Origin: Pseudomonas sp. DTU_2021_1001937_2_SI_NGA_ILE_001
GTDB lineage: Bacteria > Pseudomonadota > Gammaproteobacteria > Pseudomonadales > Pseudomonadaceae
Assembly: GCF_032463525.1 (NCBI RefSeq)
Contig: NZ_CP135971.1
Span: 5,272,501 to 5,336,500 of the forward strand
DNA: 64,000 bases
Direction of reading: 5' to 3'
Part shown: one piece after another, positions 35,316-44,244 of the stretch
How positions within the stretch are numbered: the stretch's first letter is position 1
Layout: each line of letters begins with the position of its first letter
Notes under the pieces: generated by a model
Database searches by the model: none
What the model saw: only the letters and a program-made list of their open reading frames with translations
Told to the model about the DNA's origin: nothing
Position numbers and translations under genes: made by a program

Positions 35316-36179
35316 ATGATTGTCGACCTGCACTGCCATAGCACCGCTTCGGACGGCGCCCTAGCGCCCTCCGCGGTGGTCGCCAGGGCTCATGAAAACG
35401 GCGTGCGCGTCCTGGCCCTGACCGACCACGACACCCTCGAAGGGCTTCCTGAAGCCCGCGCCGCCGCCCAGGCACTGGGCATGCAACTGATCAACGGTGT
35501 GGAGTTGTCCTGCACCTGGGGCGGGGCGACCATCCACGTGCTGGGCTATGGCTTCGCCGCCGACGCGCCGGCGCTCAACGAGGCCATCGCCAGGCTGCAT
35601 GAGGGCCGCTGGCTGCGCGCCGAGGAAATCAGCCGCAAGCTGGAACTAAAGGGCATGCCCGGGGCTCTTCAGGGAGCCAGGGCGGTGCAGCAGGCGTTGG
35701 GCGACAGCGGCAACGCTCCGGCCCGGCCGCATTTCGCGGACTTTCTGGTCAACGCCGGGTTCGTCAAGGACCGCAGCGAAGCCTTCCGCAAGTGGCTGGG
35801 CGCCGGCAAGCTGGGTGACGTCAAGCAGCACTGGCCGACCCTGGAAGACACCGTGGCCACCTTGCGGGCTTCGGGCGCCTGGGTGAGCCTGGCCCACCCC
35901 ATGCACTATGATTTCACCCGCAGCAAGCGGCGTCGGCTGGTCGGCGAGTTCATCCAGGCCGGCGGCCATGCCATCGAGGCGGTCAACGGCATGCAGGCTG
36001 CCGAGCAGGTGGGCAGCCTGGCCATCCTGGCCCGGGAGTTCGGCCTGCTGGTGAGTGCCGGCAGTGACTTCCACGGCCCGGGCCACTGGTCGGAGATTGG
36101 CATTTACCGGCCCCTGCCCGAAGACCTGCCATCGCTGTGTGAGCGTTTCAAACAAGAATCCAGCGTCGCTGCTGGCTGA
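35316..36179 (+). CDS. PHP-domain phosphoesterase (RNase AM / YciV-TrpH family)
   Basis: A protein of 287 aa. The PHP metal sites are visible: DLHCHSTASDGAL, LTDHDTLEGL, GVELSC, WVSLAHPMHYDF and SDFHGPGHWSEIG. E. coli YciV (RNase AM) trims 5' ends of rRNA and degrades short oligonucleotides; relatives hydrolyse 3',5'-nucleotide bisphosphates (pAp). Either role is plausible. It opens a plus-strand cluster yciV-yciO-scpA-scpB-DUF1289-rluB that is conserved in Pseudomonas. Confidence 0.93.
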   Translation: MIVDLHCHSTASDGALAPSAVVARAHENGVRVLALTDHDTLEGLPEARAAAQALGMQLINGVELSCTWGGATIHVLGYGFAADAPALNEAIARLHEGRWLRAEEISRKLELKGMPGALQGARAVQQALGDSGNAPARPHFADFLVNAGFVKDRSEAFRKWLGAGKLGDVKQHWPTLEDTVATLRASGAWVSLAHPMHYDFTRSKRRRLVGEFIQAGGHAIEAVNGMQAAEQVGSLAILAREFGLLVSAGSDFHGPGHWSEIGIYRPLPEDLPSLCERFKQESSVAAG

Positions 36180-36193
36180 TACAGGAAGTTACC

Positions 36194-36823
36194 GTGAGCC
36201 AATTCTTTCAGGTCCACCCGGAGAACCCGCAACCGCGCCTGATCAAACAGGCCGTGGAGATCATCAAGGCCGGCGGGCTGGTGGTGTATCCGACCGACTC
36301 GTCCTATGCATTGGGCTGCCAGATCGGTGACAAGGGCGCCATCGAGCGCATTCGCCGTCTGCGCCAGCTGGACGACAAGCACAACTTCACCCTGATGTGC
36401 TGCGATCTCTCGCAGCTGGGGCTGTTCGCCAAGGTCGATACCGGAGCCTTCCGTGCGCTCAAGTCGCACACCCCCGGCCCGTATACCTTCATCCTCAATG
36501 CCACCCGCGAAGTACCGCGCCTGGTGCTGCATCCCAAGCGCCGCACCATCGGCCTGCGCGTGCCAGGGCACCCCATTGCCCAGGCGCTGCTGGCCCAGCT
36601 GGGCGAGCCGATGATGAGCGTCAGCCTGATCCTGCCCGGCGATACCTTACCGCTCAGTGACCCGGAAGACATGCGCGAGCGCCTCGAGCGCCACGTCGAT
36701 CTGATCATCGACGGCGGCATCGGGGGCGTTTCGGCCTCTACGGTGATCAACCTGGCCGAAGGCGAAGCGCAGATCGTCCGCGTCGGTTGTGGCGACCCCA
36801 CGCCGTTCGCCGAGCCTGCCTGA
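36194..36823 (+). CDS. yciO: YciO/Sua5-family threonylcarbamoyl-AMP synthase-like protein
   Basis: A protein of 209 aa of the YrdC/Sua5/YciO fold. Landmarks are IKAGGLVVYPTDSSYALGCQIGDK, LDDKHNFTLMC, TPGPYTFILNAT, RTIGLRVPGHPI and GGVSASTVINLAEGEAQIVRVGCG. YrdC-type enzymes make threonylcarbamoyl-AMP for the tRNA t6A modification. YciO is a paralogue with weaker or uncertain activity, and the short C-terminus here fits YciO. The stop overlaps the scpA start (TGATG). Confidence 0.92.
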   Translation: MSQFFQVHPENPQPRLIKQAVEIIKAGGLVVYPTDSSYALGCQIGDKGAIERIRRLRQLDDKHNFTLMCCDLSQLGLFAKVDTGAFRALKSHTPGPYTFILNATREVPRLVLHPKRRTIGLRVPGHPIAQALLAQLGEPMMSVSLILPGDTLPLSDPEDMRERLERHVDLIIDGGIGGVSASTVINLAEGEAQIVRVGCGDPTPFAEPA

Positions 36824-37626
36824 TGACCGAACTCGACGGCCCGGCCGGGCTGCAGCAACAACTGGCGCTGGTGTACGGGCAGCCGTTCAACCAGTTGCCG
36901 CTGGACCTGTACATTCCGCCCGATGCCCTGGAAGTCTTCCTCGAAGCCTTCGAAGGGCCGCTGGACCTGTTGCTGTACCTGATCCGCAAGCAGAACATCG
37001 ACATTCTCGACATCCCGGTGGCGGAAATCACCCGGCAGTACATGGGTTACGTCGAGCTGATGAAGAGCGTGCGCCTGGAGCTGGCTGCCGAGTACTTGCT
37101 GATGGCGGCCATGCTGGCGGAGATCAAGTCGCGCATGCTGCTGCCACGCTCCGAAGAAGCCGAGGTCGAGGAAGAAGACCCGCGCGCCGAACTGATCCGC
37201 CGGCTGCAGGAGTACGAGCGCTTCAAGAACGCCGCCGAAGGTATCGATGAACTGAGCCGGGTCGGTCGGGACGTCGTGGTGCCGCGCCTCGAGGCACCGC
37301 AGGCCAAGGCGCGCAAGCTGCTGCCCGATGTCGCCCTGGAAGAGCTGCTGATGTCCATGGCCGAGGTGCTGCGGCGTGCCGACCTGTTCGAAAGCCACCA
37401 GATCAGCCGCGAGACACTGTCGACCCGCGAACGCATGAGCGATGTGCTCGAACGCCTGAAGGGCGGTGGCTTCGTGCCGTTCGCCGAGCTGTTCAGCGCC
37501 GAGGAGGGCCGCCTGGGTGTGGTGGTGACTTTCATGGCGGTGCTCGAGCTGGTCAAGGAACAACTGGTCGAACTGGTGCAGAACCAACCCTTCGCCGCCA
37601 TTCACGTGCGTGCCCGAGCCGAATAG
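36823..37626 (+). CDS. scpA: ScpA kleisin subunit of SMC-ScpAB condensin
   Basis: A protein of 267 aa. The N-terminal kleisin motif FLEAFEGPLDLLLYLIRKQNIDILDIPV is followed by a helical bundle, an acidic linker (EEAEVEEEDPR) and a C-terminal winged helix (FVPFAELFSAEEGRLGVVVTFMAVLELVKEQLV). With ScpB it bridges SMC heads for chromosome condensation and segregation. The start at MTELDG (36823) overlaps the yciO stop. An scpB gene follows 11 bases downstream. Confidence 0.96.
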   Translation: MTELDGPAGLQQQLALVYGQPFNQLPLDLYIPPDALEVFLEAFEGPLDLLLYLIRKQNIDILDIPVAEITRQYMGYVELMKSVRLELAAEYLLMAAMLAEIKSRMLLPRSEEAEVEEEDPRAELIRRLQEYERFKNAAEGIDELSRVGRDVVVPRLEAPQAKARKLLPDVALEELLMSMAEVLRRADLFESHQISRETLSTRERMSDVLERLKGGGFVPFAELFSAEEGRLGVVVTFMAVLELVKEQLVELVQNQPFAAIHVRARAE

Positions 37627-37637
37627 AGCCCCTAGTC

Positions 37638-38444
37638 ATGAATCTCAACGAACCCCGTGATCTGGCTCCTCTGCTGGAAGCCTTCCTGCTGGCCTCGGGC
37701 AAGCCACAACCGCTGGAGCGCCTTTACGAGCTGTTCGAAGAAGCGGAAAGGCCAGGGCCGACGGTGTTCAAGAAAGCCCTGCAGATTCTCGGCAAGTCTT
37801 GCGAAGGGCGGGCCTTCGAACTCAAGGAGGTGGCTTCCGGTTACCGCCTGCAGATCCGCGAGCGTTACGCACCCTGGGTCGGTCGCCTGTGGGAAGAGCG
37901 ACCGCAGCGCTATTCCCGGGCGATGCTCGAAACCCTGGCGCTGATCGCCTACCGGCAGCCGATCACCCGAGGGGAGATCGAGGACGTGCGCGGGGTGACG
38001 GTCAACAGCCAGATCGTCAAGACCCTGCTGGAGCGCGAGTGGATCCGTGTGGTGGGCTACCGCGACGTGCCGGGCAAACCGGCGATGTTCGCCACCACCA
38101 AGGCGTTTCTCGACCACTTCAACCTCAAGAGTCTCGAAGAGCTGCCGCCGCTGGCCGACCTGCGGGAGATGGAGCCCGAGCCGCTGCTGGATATCGACGA
38201 CGCGCCCGTGCCGGCACACCTGCAGGCACTGGCCGATGCCAGCCTGGACTTCGACGAGGAGGCCGGCGAGGCATCGCCTCCGAAGGAGGAAACCAGCTTC
38301 CGCAGCCTGCTGCTGGAACTGGATTCCATGGAACACGGCTTGAAGACCGACTTCGATGACTTGCTGGCCGAGGAACCGCAGGACGACCCGCAAGACCAAG
38401 ACAGTGAAGAGGATCAGGACCGGCCATTGAACGGTCCGCATTGA
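37638..38444 (+). CDS. scpB: ScpB chromosome condensation protein
   Basis: A protein of 268 aa. Two winged helices occupy the first 170 residues (LEAFLLASGKPQPLERLYELF, YSRAMLETLALIAYRQPITRG, VTVNSQIVKTLLEREWIRVVG, FATTKAFLDHFNL). A long acidic, low-complexity tail (about 200-268, EEPQDDPQDQDSEEDQDR) is much longer than in Firmicutes ScpB but usual in pseudomonads. It works with ScpA in the condensin complex. Confidence 0.96.
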   Translation: MNLNEPRDLAPLLEAFLLASGKPQPLERLYELFEEAERPGPTVFKKALQILGKSCEGRAFELKEVASGYRLQIRERYAPWVGRLWEERPQRYSRAMLETLALIAYRQPITRGEIEDVRGVTVNSQIVKTLLEREWIRVVGYRDVPGKPAMFATTKAFLDHFNLKSLEELPPLADLREMEPEPLLDIDDAPVPAHLQALADASLDFDEEAGEASPPKEETSFRSLLLELDSMEHGLKTDFDDLLAEEPQDDPQDQDSEEDQDRPLNGPH

Positions 38445-38488
38445 GCAGGCCGCGTGTCTGCCCTGTGACCGTGAACATGAGGTAGCCA

Positions 38489-38674
38489 ATGAGCAAGAGC
38501 CCCTGCATCAGCCTGTGCAAGTTCGACGCTGACATCTGCATCGGCTGCGGGCGCAGCAAGAAGGAAATCAAGGCCTGGAAGAAGCTCGACAAGGAAGAGC
38601 GCAAGGAGATCCTGGCCCTGGCGCGTCAGCGCCTGGACACGCTCAAGCGCACCGGCCGGCGGAAAAAGAAGTGA
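38489..38674 (+). CDS. DUF1289 small Cys-rich protein
   Basis: A protein of 61 aa. The DUF1289 motif is complete: SPCISLCKFDADICIGCGRSKKEI with four cysteines that could bind a metal or Fe-S cluster. A basic helix, KKLDKEERKEILALARQRL, and a Lys/Arg-rich end follow. Function is unknown; the family is widespread in Proteobacteria. It lies between scpB and rluB on the same strand. Confidence 0.93.
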   Translation: MSKSPCISLCKFDADICIGCGRSKKEIKAWKKLDKEERKEILALARQRLDTLKRTGRRKKK

Positions 38675-38840
38675 CTCGGCGTGCGCCAGCGGGCACAAGC
38701 GCGTATCATGCGCGCCCCTCCGGCCCGCTATGGCCGCAGGCTTATTGAATTTCGCCAGGGCGCGGCACACACTGCCCGCCGGGCAACAGGCATTGCCGGT
38801 CCTCGGCAAACCCTGAATCGACACACCGGGAGGTGCCCAG

Positions 38841-39932
38841 ATGAGTGAAAAAGAATTGCAAGAACCCCAGGCCGAGAAGCCGGCTGGCGAGAAGCTGCAG
38901 AAAGTGCTGGCGCGTATCGGCGTCGGCTCGCGCCGCGACGTCGAGGCCTGGATCGGCGAAGGCCGCATCAAGGTCAATGGCGTGGTCGCCACTCTCGGCC
39001 AGCGCGTCGACCTGCACGACGCGATCAGCGTCGACGGTCAACTGGTCAAGCGTGAGGAAGCCCGCGAGACCGTGCGCCGGGTCATCATCTACAACAAACC
39101 GGACGGCGAGATCTGCACCCGTGACGATCCTGAGGGCCGTCCGACCGTGTTCGACCGCCTGCCGCGCCCCAAGGAAGGCCGTTGGGTCAACATCGGCCGC
39201 CTGGACATCAACACTACAGGCCTGCTGATGTTCACCACCGACGGTGAGCTGGCCAACCGCCTGATGCACCCGTCCTATGAGATGGACCGCGAATACGCGG
39301 TGCGTGTGCGTGGCGAGGTGGACGACGACATGCTGCTGCGCCTGAAGAACGGCGTGATCCTCGAAGACGGCCCGGCGCGTTTCACCGACGTGCAGAAGGC
39401 GCCGGGCGGCGAAGGCTTCAACCATTGGTACCACTGCGTGGTGATGGAAGGCCGCAACCGTGAAGTGCGTCGCCTCTGGGAGTCCCAGGGCCTGGTGGTC
39501 AGCCGCCTGAAGCGCGTGCGCTACGGCCCGGTGTTCCTCAACTCCGACCTGCCGATGGGCCGCTGGCGCGAAATGACCCAGCAGGAAGTCGACATCCTCG
39601 CGGCGGAAGTGGGCCTCAAGCCTGTGGCCCTGCCGGCGATGAGCGGCAAGAGCCGTGAGAAGCTGGAGCGCCAGCAGCGCCAGTCTTCGCGTCCACTGGG
39701 CAAAGGCGAGCGTGTGCGTCAGCTGCGTCCGGCGGCCGACGCGCCCGCCGCGGGCGAACGTGCCCCGCGCCAGCCCAAGGGCGAAGAGCGCCCGCGGCCG
39801 AACCTGCGCAACGATGCCAAGGGCGGTGATTCGCGCTCCGGCGGTCGCGGCCGTGGTACCCCGGTCGCCGAGCGCCCCAGCGAAGTGCGTCAGCGCCCAG
39901 GCAAGCGCCCCGGCCCGGGTCGAAAGCCGTAA
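38841..39932 (+). CDS. rluB: RluB 23S rRNA pseudouridine synthase
   Basis: A protein of 363 aa. It has an N-terminal S4 RNA-binding domain (KLQKVLARIGVGSRRDVEAWI, GRIKVNG) and a catalytic domain with Asp122 in NIGRLDINTTGLLMFT. EYAVRVRG and GRNREVRRLWESQGL are further family blocks. A basic disordered Arg/Pro/Gly-rich tail spans about 275-363. RluB makes pseudouridine 2605 in 23S rRNA; the S4 domain and genomic context favour RluB over RluE/RsuA. A strong terminator follows. Confidence 0.94.
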   Translation: MSEKELQEPQAEKPAGEKLQKVLARIGVGSRRDVEAWIGEGRIKVNGVVATLGQRVDLHDAISVDGQLVKREEARETVRRVIIYNKPDGEICTRDDPEGRPTVFDRLPRPKEGRWVNIGRLDINTTGLLMFTTDGELANRLMHPSYEMDREYAVRVRGEVDDDMLLRLKNGVILEDGPARFTDVQKAPGGEGFNHWYHCVVMEGRNREVRRLWESQGLVVSRLKRVRYGPVFLNSDLPMGRWREMTQQEVDILAAEVGLKPVALPAMSGKSREKLERQQRQSSRPLGKGERVRQLRPAADAPAAGERAPRQPKGEERPRPNLRNDAKGGDSRSGGRGRGTPVAERPSEVRQRPGKRPGPGRKP

Positions 39933-39950
39933 CTGAGTTCTCCTGCCTCC

Positions 39951-39984
39951 TGCAAACGCCGGTTTCGACCGGCGTTTGCATTTT
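39951..39984 (+). terminator. Rho-independent terminator after rluB
   Basis: TGCAAACGCCGG (39951-39962) and CCGGCGTTTGCA (39969-39980) form a perfect 12-bp stem with a 6-base loop, followed by TTTT. It lies 19 bases after the rluB stop and 31 bases before the permease start. Confidence 0.93.
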
Positions 39985-40014
39985 CGTACCCGCAACAGAC
40001 ATCAGGTAGCTTCA

Positions 40015-41397
40015 ATGACTGCAAGCGACTCCGGCTTCAAGCGCCGGTTGAAGAACCGCCATATCCAGCTCATCGCCCTGGGTGGCGCGGTGGGCACCGG
40101 CCTGTTCCTGGGCTCTGCCGGTGTGCTCAAGAGTGCCGGGCCATCGATGATCCTGGGCTATGCCATCTGCGGCTTCATCGCCTTCCTGATCATGCGCCAA
40201 CTCGGCGAGATGATCGTCGAAGAGCCGGTGGCCGGCTCGTTCAGTCATTTCGCGCACAACTACTGGGGTGGCTTCGCCGGCTTTCTGTCGGGCTGGAACT
40301 GCTGGCTGCTGTACATTCTGGTGGGCATGTCGGAACTCTCCGCCGTGGGCAAGTACGTGCATTACTGGTGGCCGGAGATTCCGACCTGGGTCACCGCAGC
40401 GGCGTTCTTCCTGCTGATCAACGCCATCAACCTGACCAATGTGAAGGTTTTCGGTGAAACCGAGTTCTGGTTCGCGATCATCAAGGTCGCGGCGATCGTT
40501 GGCATGATCGGCCTGGGCTGCTACTTGCTGCTCAGCGGTCAGGGTGGCCCCGATGCCTCGGTGAGCAACCTGTGGGCGCATGGTGGCTTTTTCCCGCACG
40601 GCGTCAGCGGGCTGGTCATGGCTTTGGCGTTCATCATGTTTTCCTTTGGTGGCCTGGAAATGCTCGGCTTCACCGCCGCTGAGGCCGAACAGCCGAAAAC
40701 GGTCATCCCCAAGGCGATCAACCAGGTCATCTACCGCATCCTGATCTTCTACATCGGTGCGTTGCTGGTGCTGTTGTCGCTGACGCCCTGGGACAGTCTG
40801 CTCGGTACGTTGAACGCCTCTGGCGATGCCTACAGCGGCAGTCCTTTCGTGCAGGTGTTCTCCCTGCTGGGCAGCGATGCCGCCGCTCATCTGCTCAACT
40901 TCGTGGTGCTGACTGCGGCGCTGTCGGTGTACAACAGCGGCACCTACTGCAACAGCCGCATGCTGGTGGGCATGGCTGAGCAGGGCGATGCGCCGCGCGG
41001 CCTGGCCAGGGTCGACCGGCGCGGCGTGCCGGTGCCGGCGATTCTCGCCTCGGCGGCGGTCACCGTGATTGCCGTGCTGCTCAACTACCTGATGCCCGGC
41101 GAGGCGCTGGAGCTGTTGATGTCGCTAGTGGTGGCGACGCTGGTGATCAACTGGGCGATGATCAGCTATTCACACCTGAAGTTTCGCCAGCATCTGCAGC
41201 GCAGTGGCCAGGTTCCGGCCTTCAAGGCACTGTGGTATCCCTGGGGCAACTACCTGTGCCTGGCCTTCGTGGGGCTGATCCTCGGCATCATGCTGTTGAT
41301 CCCCGGTATTCGCATCTCGGTGTTCGCGATACCGGTGTGGCTGGCGGTGATGGCTGTGTTCTACTGGCTCAAGCCGCGCCGGGCCAAGCTCGCCTGA
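40015..41397 (+). CDS. Amino acid permease, AroP/PheP-like (APC superfamily)
   Basis: A protein of 460 aa with 12 hydrophobic helices. The N-terminal GFKRRLKNRHIQLIALGGAVGTGLFLGSA block and the SFSHFAHNYWGGFAGFLSGWNCW and FGGLEMLGFTAAEAEQP motifs are typical of proton-driven aromatic or neutral amino acid permeases (AroP, PheP, CycA, ProY). Specificity for aromatic amino acids is likely but not certain. The start at MTASDSG is preferred; an upstream ATG at 39976 falls inside the terminator. Confidence 0.92.
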   Translation: MTASDSGFKRRLKNRHIQLIALGGAVGTGLFLGSAGVLKSAGPSMILGYAICGFIAFLIMRQLGEMIVEEPVAGSFSHFAHNYWGGFAGFLSGWNCWLLYILVGMSELSAVGKYVHYWWPEIPTWVTAAAFFLLINAINLTNVKVFGETEFWFAIIKVAAIVGMIGLGCYLLLSGQGGPDASVSNLWAHGGFFPHGVSGLVMALAFIMFSFGGLEMLGFTAAEAEQPKTVIPKAINQVIYRILIFYIGALLVLLSLTPWDSLLGTLNASGDAYSGSPFVQVFSLLGSDAAAHLLNFVVLTAALSVYNSGTYCNSRMLVGMAEQGDAPRGLARVDRRGVPVPAILASAAVTVIAVLLNYLMPGEALELLMSLVVATLVINWAMISYSHLKFRQHLQRSGQVPAFKALWYPWGNYLCLAFVGLILGIMLLIPGIRISVFAIPVWLAVMAVFYWLKPRRAKLA

Positions 41398-41435
41398 GCT
41401 GGGTGCGTGGCTGAACACTTCGACGGGAGGCGCTG

Positions 41436-41849
41436 ATGCTGGTCATTTCCAACACGGTCCAGCTGCCGGACAGCGAGATCGAATGGTCGGCCATTCGCGC
41501 CCAGGGCGCGGGTGGGCAGAACGTCAACAAGGTCTCCAGTGCCATTCACCTGCGTTTCGATACCCAGGCGTCTTCGCTTCCGGCGCTCTACAAGGAACGC
41601 CTGCTGGCCTGGCGTGACAGCCGCATTACCGCCGATGGGGTGATCGTCATCAAGGCCCAGCAGTATCGTACCCAGGAGCAGAATCGCGCCGATGCGCTGC
41701 TGCGCCTGGTGGAGCTGATCCAGGCCGCGACCAGAGTGGAGAAGAAGCGCCGGCCGACCAAGCCGACCCTCGGTTCACAGAAACGCCGCCTGGAAGCCAA
41801 GAGCCAGCGCGGTTCGATCAAGGCCGGGCGCGGCAAGGTCGATTACTGA
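41436..41849 (+). CDS. arfB: ArfB (YaeJ) ribosome-rescue peptidyl-tRNA hydrolase
   Basis: A protein of 137 aa. The catalytic GGQ motif is at 26-28 ([19 protein letters not shown]), as in class I release factors. The C-terminal basic tail ([22 protein letters not shown]) enters the mRNA channel of stalled ribosomes. ArfB releases peptides from ribosomes lacking a stop codon, as a back-up to tmRNA. It overlaps the convergent MFS gene by 7 bases. Confidence 0.95.
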   Translation: MLVISNTVQLPDSEIEWSAIRAQGAGGQNVNKVSSAIHLRFDTQASSLPALYKERLLAWRDSRITADGVIVIKAQQYRTQEQNRADALLRLVELIQAATRVEKKRRPTKPTLGSQKRRLEAKSQRGSIKAGRGKVDY

Positions 41850-43045
41850 CTACGGGCCAGTCGGCTGCGGCGATACAGGGTGACGCTGAGTGCCAGGCCG
41901 GCCAGTGAGGCCAGGGCGGCGAACAGGAAGATCGACACGAAGCCGAAGCCGGCGGCAATGGCACCGGCCAATGGGCCGGTCAGGCCCAGCGACAGGTCGA
42001 TGAACAGCGAATAGGCGCCCACTGCGGCGCCACGACTGGACGCCGGCACCAGATTCACCGCCTCGACTCCCAGCGCCGGGAACACCAGCGAGAAACCAAA
42101 GCCGGTGAGTGCTGCTCCGAGCAGCGCCAGCTCCGGCGTATTGGCCATCCACAGCGCCAGCAGGCCGAGGGTTTCCACGCTCAGGCAGGCGATCGCCACG
42201 CGAAAGCCGCCCAGGCGATTGATGAGGTTGCCGAACAGCAGCCGCGCAATGATGAAGCAGGCGCCGAACAGGGTCAGGCACAGTGCGGCGTTGGGCCACT
42301 GCTTGCTGGCGTAATAGAGGGTGATGAAGGTGGCGATGGTGCCAAAGCCGATGGAGCCCAGCGCCAGGCCCATGCCGTGCGGGAATACCCGGCCCAGCAC
42401 ATGGATGAACGGCATGCGCTCGCCGTGCACGATCGGCACCGGGGCTTTTTTCCAGGCCAGCAACTGGCTGAGCAGCCCCAGCAGGATCAGGCTTGTGCCC
42501 ATGCTGGCCAGGCCGAAAGTCTTGACCATCCAGACCCCCAGTGGGGCGCCGATGGCCATCGAGCCGTAGCTGGCGATCCCGTTCCAGGAGATCACTTTGG
42601 CGGTATGTTGCGCACCGACCCGGCCAATGCCCCAGCCGATGGCGCCGGACCCTACCAGGCTTTCGGCACTGCCGAGGATCAGCCGGCCGACGAACAGGCA
42701 GGCCACGCTGAGCAGCGGCCATTGCTGCAGCCACACGGCTACCAGCATGAATACACCGCTGACGGCGCAGCCGAGCAGGCCGAACTGCACGGCCTTCTTG
42801 CAGCCCAGGTTGTCGATCACTCGCCCGGCCCAGGGCCGGCTGAGCAGGGTGGCCAGGTACTGCACGCTGATCACCAGGCCGGCGGTGATCGTGCCCAAGC
42901 CCAGCTCGTTGTGCACATAACCCGGTAATACGGCGATGGGGATGCCGATGTACAGGTAGCCGATGAAGGTGAACATCACGATGGACACGACCTGCAGGGT
43001 TACCTGCAGTTGGGTCGGTTGTGGAGCGGATTCAGGTGTGGTCAT
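41843..43045 (-). CDS. MFS transporter, YhhS-like
   Basis: A protein of 400 aa with 12 hydrophobic helices in two halves. The MFS A motif is recognisable ([18 protein letters not shown]), as is [25 protein letters not shown], a hallmark of the YhhS/YfcJ group. These export sugars or small organic molecules; the substrate is unknown. The start is uncertain: ATG at 43045 (MTTPESAP) gives a normal N-terminus, while a GTG at 43108 would add 21 residues. No clear Shine-Dalgarno decides. Confidence 0.9.
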   Translation of the reverse strand: MTTPESAPQPTQLQVTLQVVSIVMFTFIGYLYIGIPIAVLPGYVHNELGLGTITAGLVISVQYLATLLSRPWAGRVIDNLGCKKAVQFGLLGCAVSGVFMLVAVWLQQWPLLSVACLFVGRLILGSAESLVGSGAIGWGIGRVGAQHTAKVISWNGIASYGSMAIGAPLGVWMVKTFGLASMGTSLILLGLLSQLLAWKKAPVPIVHGERMPFIHVLGRVFPHGMGLALGSIGFGTIATFITLYYASKQWPNAALCLTLFGACFIIARLLFGNLINRLGGFRVAIACLSVETLGLLALWMANTPELALLGAALTGFGFSLVFPALGVEAVNLVPASSRGAAVGAYSLFIDLSLGLTGPLAGAIAAGFGFVSIFLFAALASLAGLALSVTLYRRSRLARSQ

Positions 43046-43213
43046 CAGGCGTCGCAGGTAGTGAAGGCGGTCGAAAGCGTCGAGAGCCTGGAAACTTAGC
43101 CTGCTCACGATCGCCGCCCATCATACCGTCAATGCATTGATGTACGACAAGTGTGGGAGAGGATGGCTAACCGATAGCCGCTCGCAGGCGAATTCGCCCA
43201 GGCGTAGCGCTGA

Positions 43214-43393
43214 TCAGTTGTTGGCGGGGGACAGCAGACGGGTGGTCACCAGGGCGGCCAGGGCATTTTCCCGGGTGCCGAAGCGGCTGAGCAGGGCGCT
43301 CTGCTTTTCCGGGCTCAGGCGGCTCCAGATCTGGATCATTTGTTCGGCGGTGCCGATCAGGGTGTCGGCTTGCTCCGGGGTGAATTCACTCAT
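43214..43393 (-). CDS. Small conserved-looking protein, 59 aa
   Basis: This short frame reads MSEFTPEQADTLIGTAEQM, then IQIWSRLSPEKQSALLSRFG, and ends in LLSPANN with TGA. It is acidic and predicted mostly helical, with no signal peptide, cysteine or membrane segment. The regular amphipathic pattern and standard codon use argue that it is real. AAGAAGTCCCTC upstream gives a weak ribosome site. Function is unknown. Confidence 0.7.
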   Translation of the reverse strand: MSEFTPEQADTLIGTAEQMIQIWSRLSPEKQSALLSRFGTRENALAALVTTRLLSPANN

Positions 43394-43480
43394 GAGGGAC
43401 TTCTTCAGAACGGGGTAGATCGGTCATGACAGGCGCATGGAAAACGGAGGGTCCGTTTTCGATACGCCTGTGGTCAGCCT

Positions 43481-43621
43481 TCAGTCTTCGCCGAGGGTCT
43501 GCTGGCTGTCGTCAGCCGGGGTGCTCTGGTGTTCGGCGGCGACGCCGAGCTCTTGTTGCGCCAGGGCCGACTGGGCGGTTTCCTGGTTGCTTGTGAAGGG
43601 AAAGTTCGGGATTTCATGCAT
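43481..43621 (-). CDS. Small hydrophilic protein, 46 aa
   Basis: The frame starts MHEIPNFPFTSNQETAQSAL and continues as a Gln/Ala/Ser-rich, probably disordered peptide ending QQTLGED. GAGGAG lies 8 bases before the ATG at 43621. The ATG at 43627 is too close to that site, and the longer frame from 43702 lacks support. No known domain; function unknown. Confidence 0.6.
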   Translation of the reverse strand: MHEIPNFPFTSNQETAQSALAQQELGVAAEHQSTPADDSQQTLGED

Positions 43622-43764
43622 AGTCATTGCTCCTCGCAAGGGGTTTGCAGATAGAACCGTGCTTAACAAAGCTGCGACAGGATAACGCAGTGAAGATGAC
43701 AATCAGACTTTTTTATTTGCCCTGGAAGAAACAAACGCCGTTTCCGGCTGTCTGGCTGGGCCGC

Positions 43765-44121
43765 TCATTGATGGCCTGGCGCCTGCTCGGCGGCCCCTTC
43801 GGTGCGCGCCGCAAGAATGAAGTCGTTGGCATGCAAGCCGCCGATGGCATGCGTCCACCAGGTCACGGTGACCCGCCCCCATTCGGTCAGCAGGGCAGGG
43901 TGATGATTTTCGGCCTCGGCCAGGGCCCCTATGGTGTTGGTGAAGGCCAGGGCGCTGGCGAAATCCTTGAAGGCGTAGGTCTTTTCCAGCTGCTTGATGC
44001 CATCGCGGGTGTGCAATTGCCAGCCGGGCAGCTGCGGCATCAGCACGACCAGGTCTTCATCGGTAACGGGGCTGGCCTGGCCGTGACAGGGCTGGCAGGG
44101 GCGTTGGTCCAGGGTGCTCAT
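43765..44121 (-). CDS. phhB: Pterin-4a-carbinolamine dehydratase (PhhB)
   Basis: A protein of 118 aa from MSTLDQRPC. The PCD fold is clear: LMPQLPGWQL, EKTYAFKDFASALAFTNTIGALAEAENHHPAL with the His-His-Pro active site, and VTVTWWTHAIGGLHANDFILA. It dehydrates 4a-hydroxytetrahydropterin, recycling the cofactor used by phenylalanine hydroxylase. In P. aeruginosa and P. putida KT2440 phhB normally sits beside phhA and the phhR regulator; neither is found on either side here. Confidence 0.94.
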   Translation of the reverse strand: MSTLDQRPCQPCHGQASPVTDEDLVVLMPQLPGWQLHTRDGIKQLEKTYAFKDFASALAFTNTIGALAEAENHHPALLTEWGRVTVTWWTHAIGGLHANDFILAARTEGAAEQAPGHQ

Positions 44122-44194
44122 GAGCAGACTCCGAGTGGCAGGCTGAACCGACAGGATAGCCTGCCCGGCGCGGCGCTTTGCAGGCATGGACGAA

Positions 44195-44228
44195 AAAACG
44201 CCTCGCCGGGCGTGCCGGGAGGCGTTTT
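44195..44228 (-). terminator. Rho-independent terminator downstream of the DUF2790 gene
   Basis: AAAACGCCT (44195-44203) and AGGCGTTTT (44220-44228) form the stem, with further GC pairing in the interior. On the minus strand it is followed by TT, giving a T-rich end after the DUF2790 stop. The A/T-flanked symmetry could also let it act on the opposite strand. Confidence 0.8.
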
Positions 44229-44244
44229 CTTGTTGTTATGAGGG

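Noticed and set aside
43140..43205. Possible REP-like element (GTGTGGGAGAGG ... CGCAGGCGAATTCGCC)
   Set aside because: Only a loose resemblance to Pseudomonas REP repeats, no matching second copy seen in the window, and the palindrome is imperfect.
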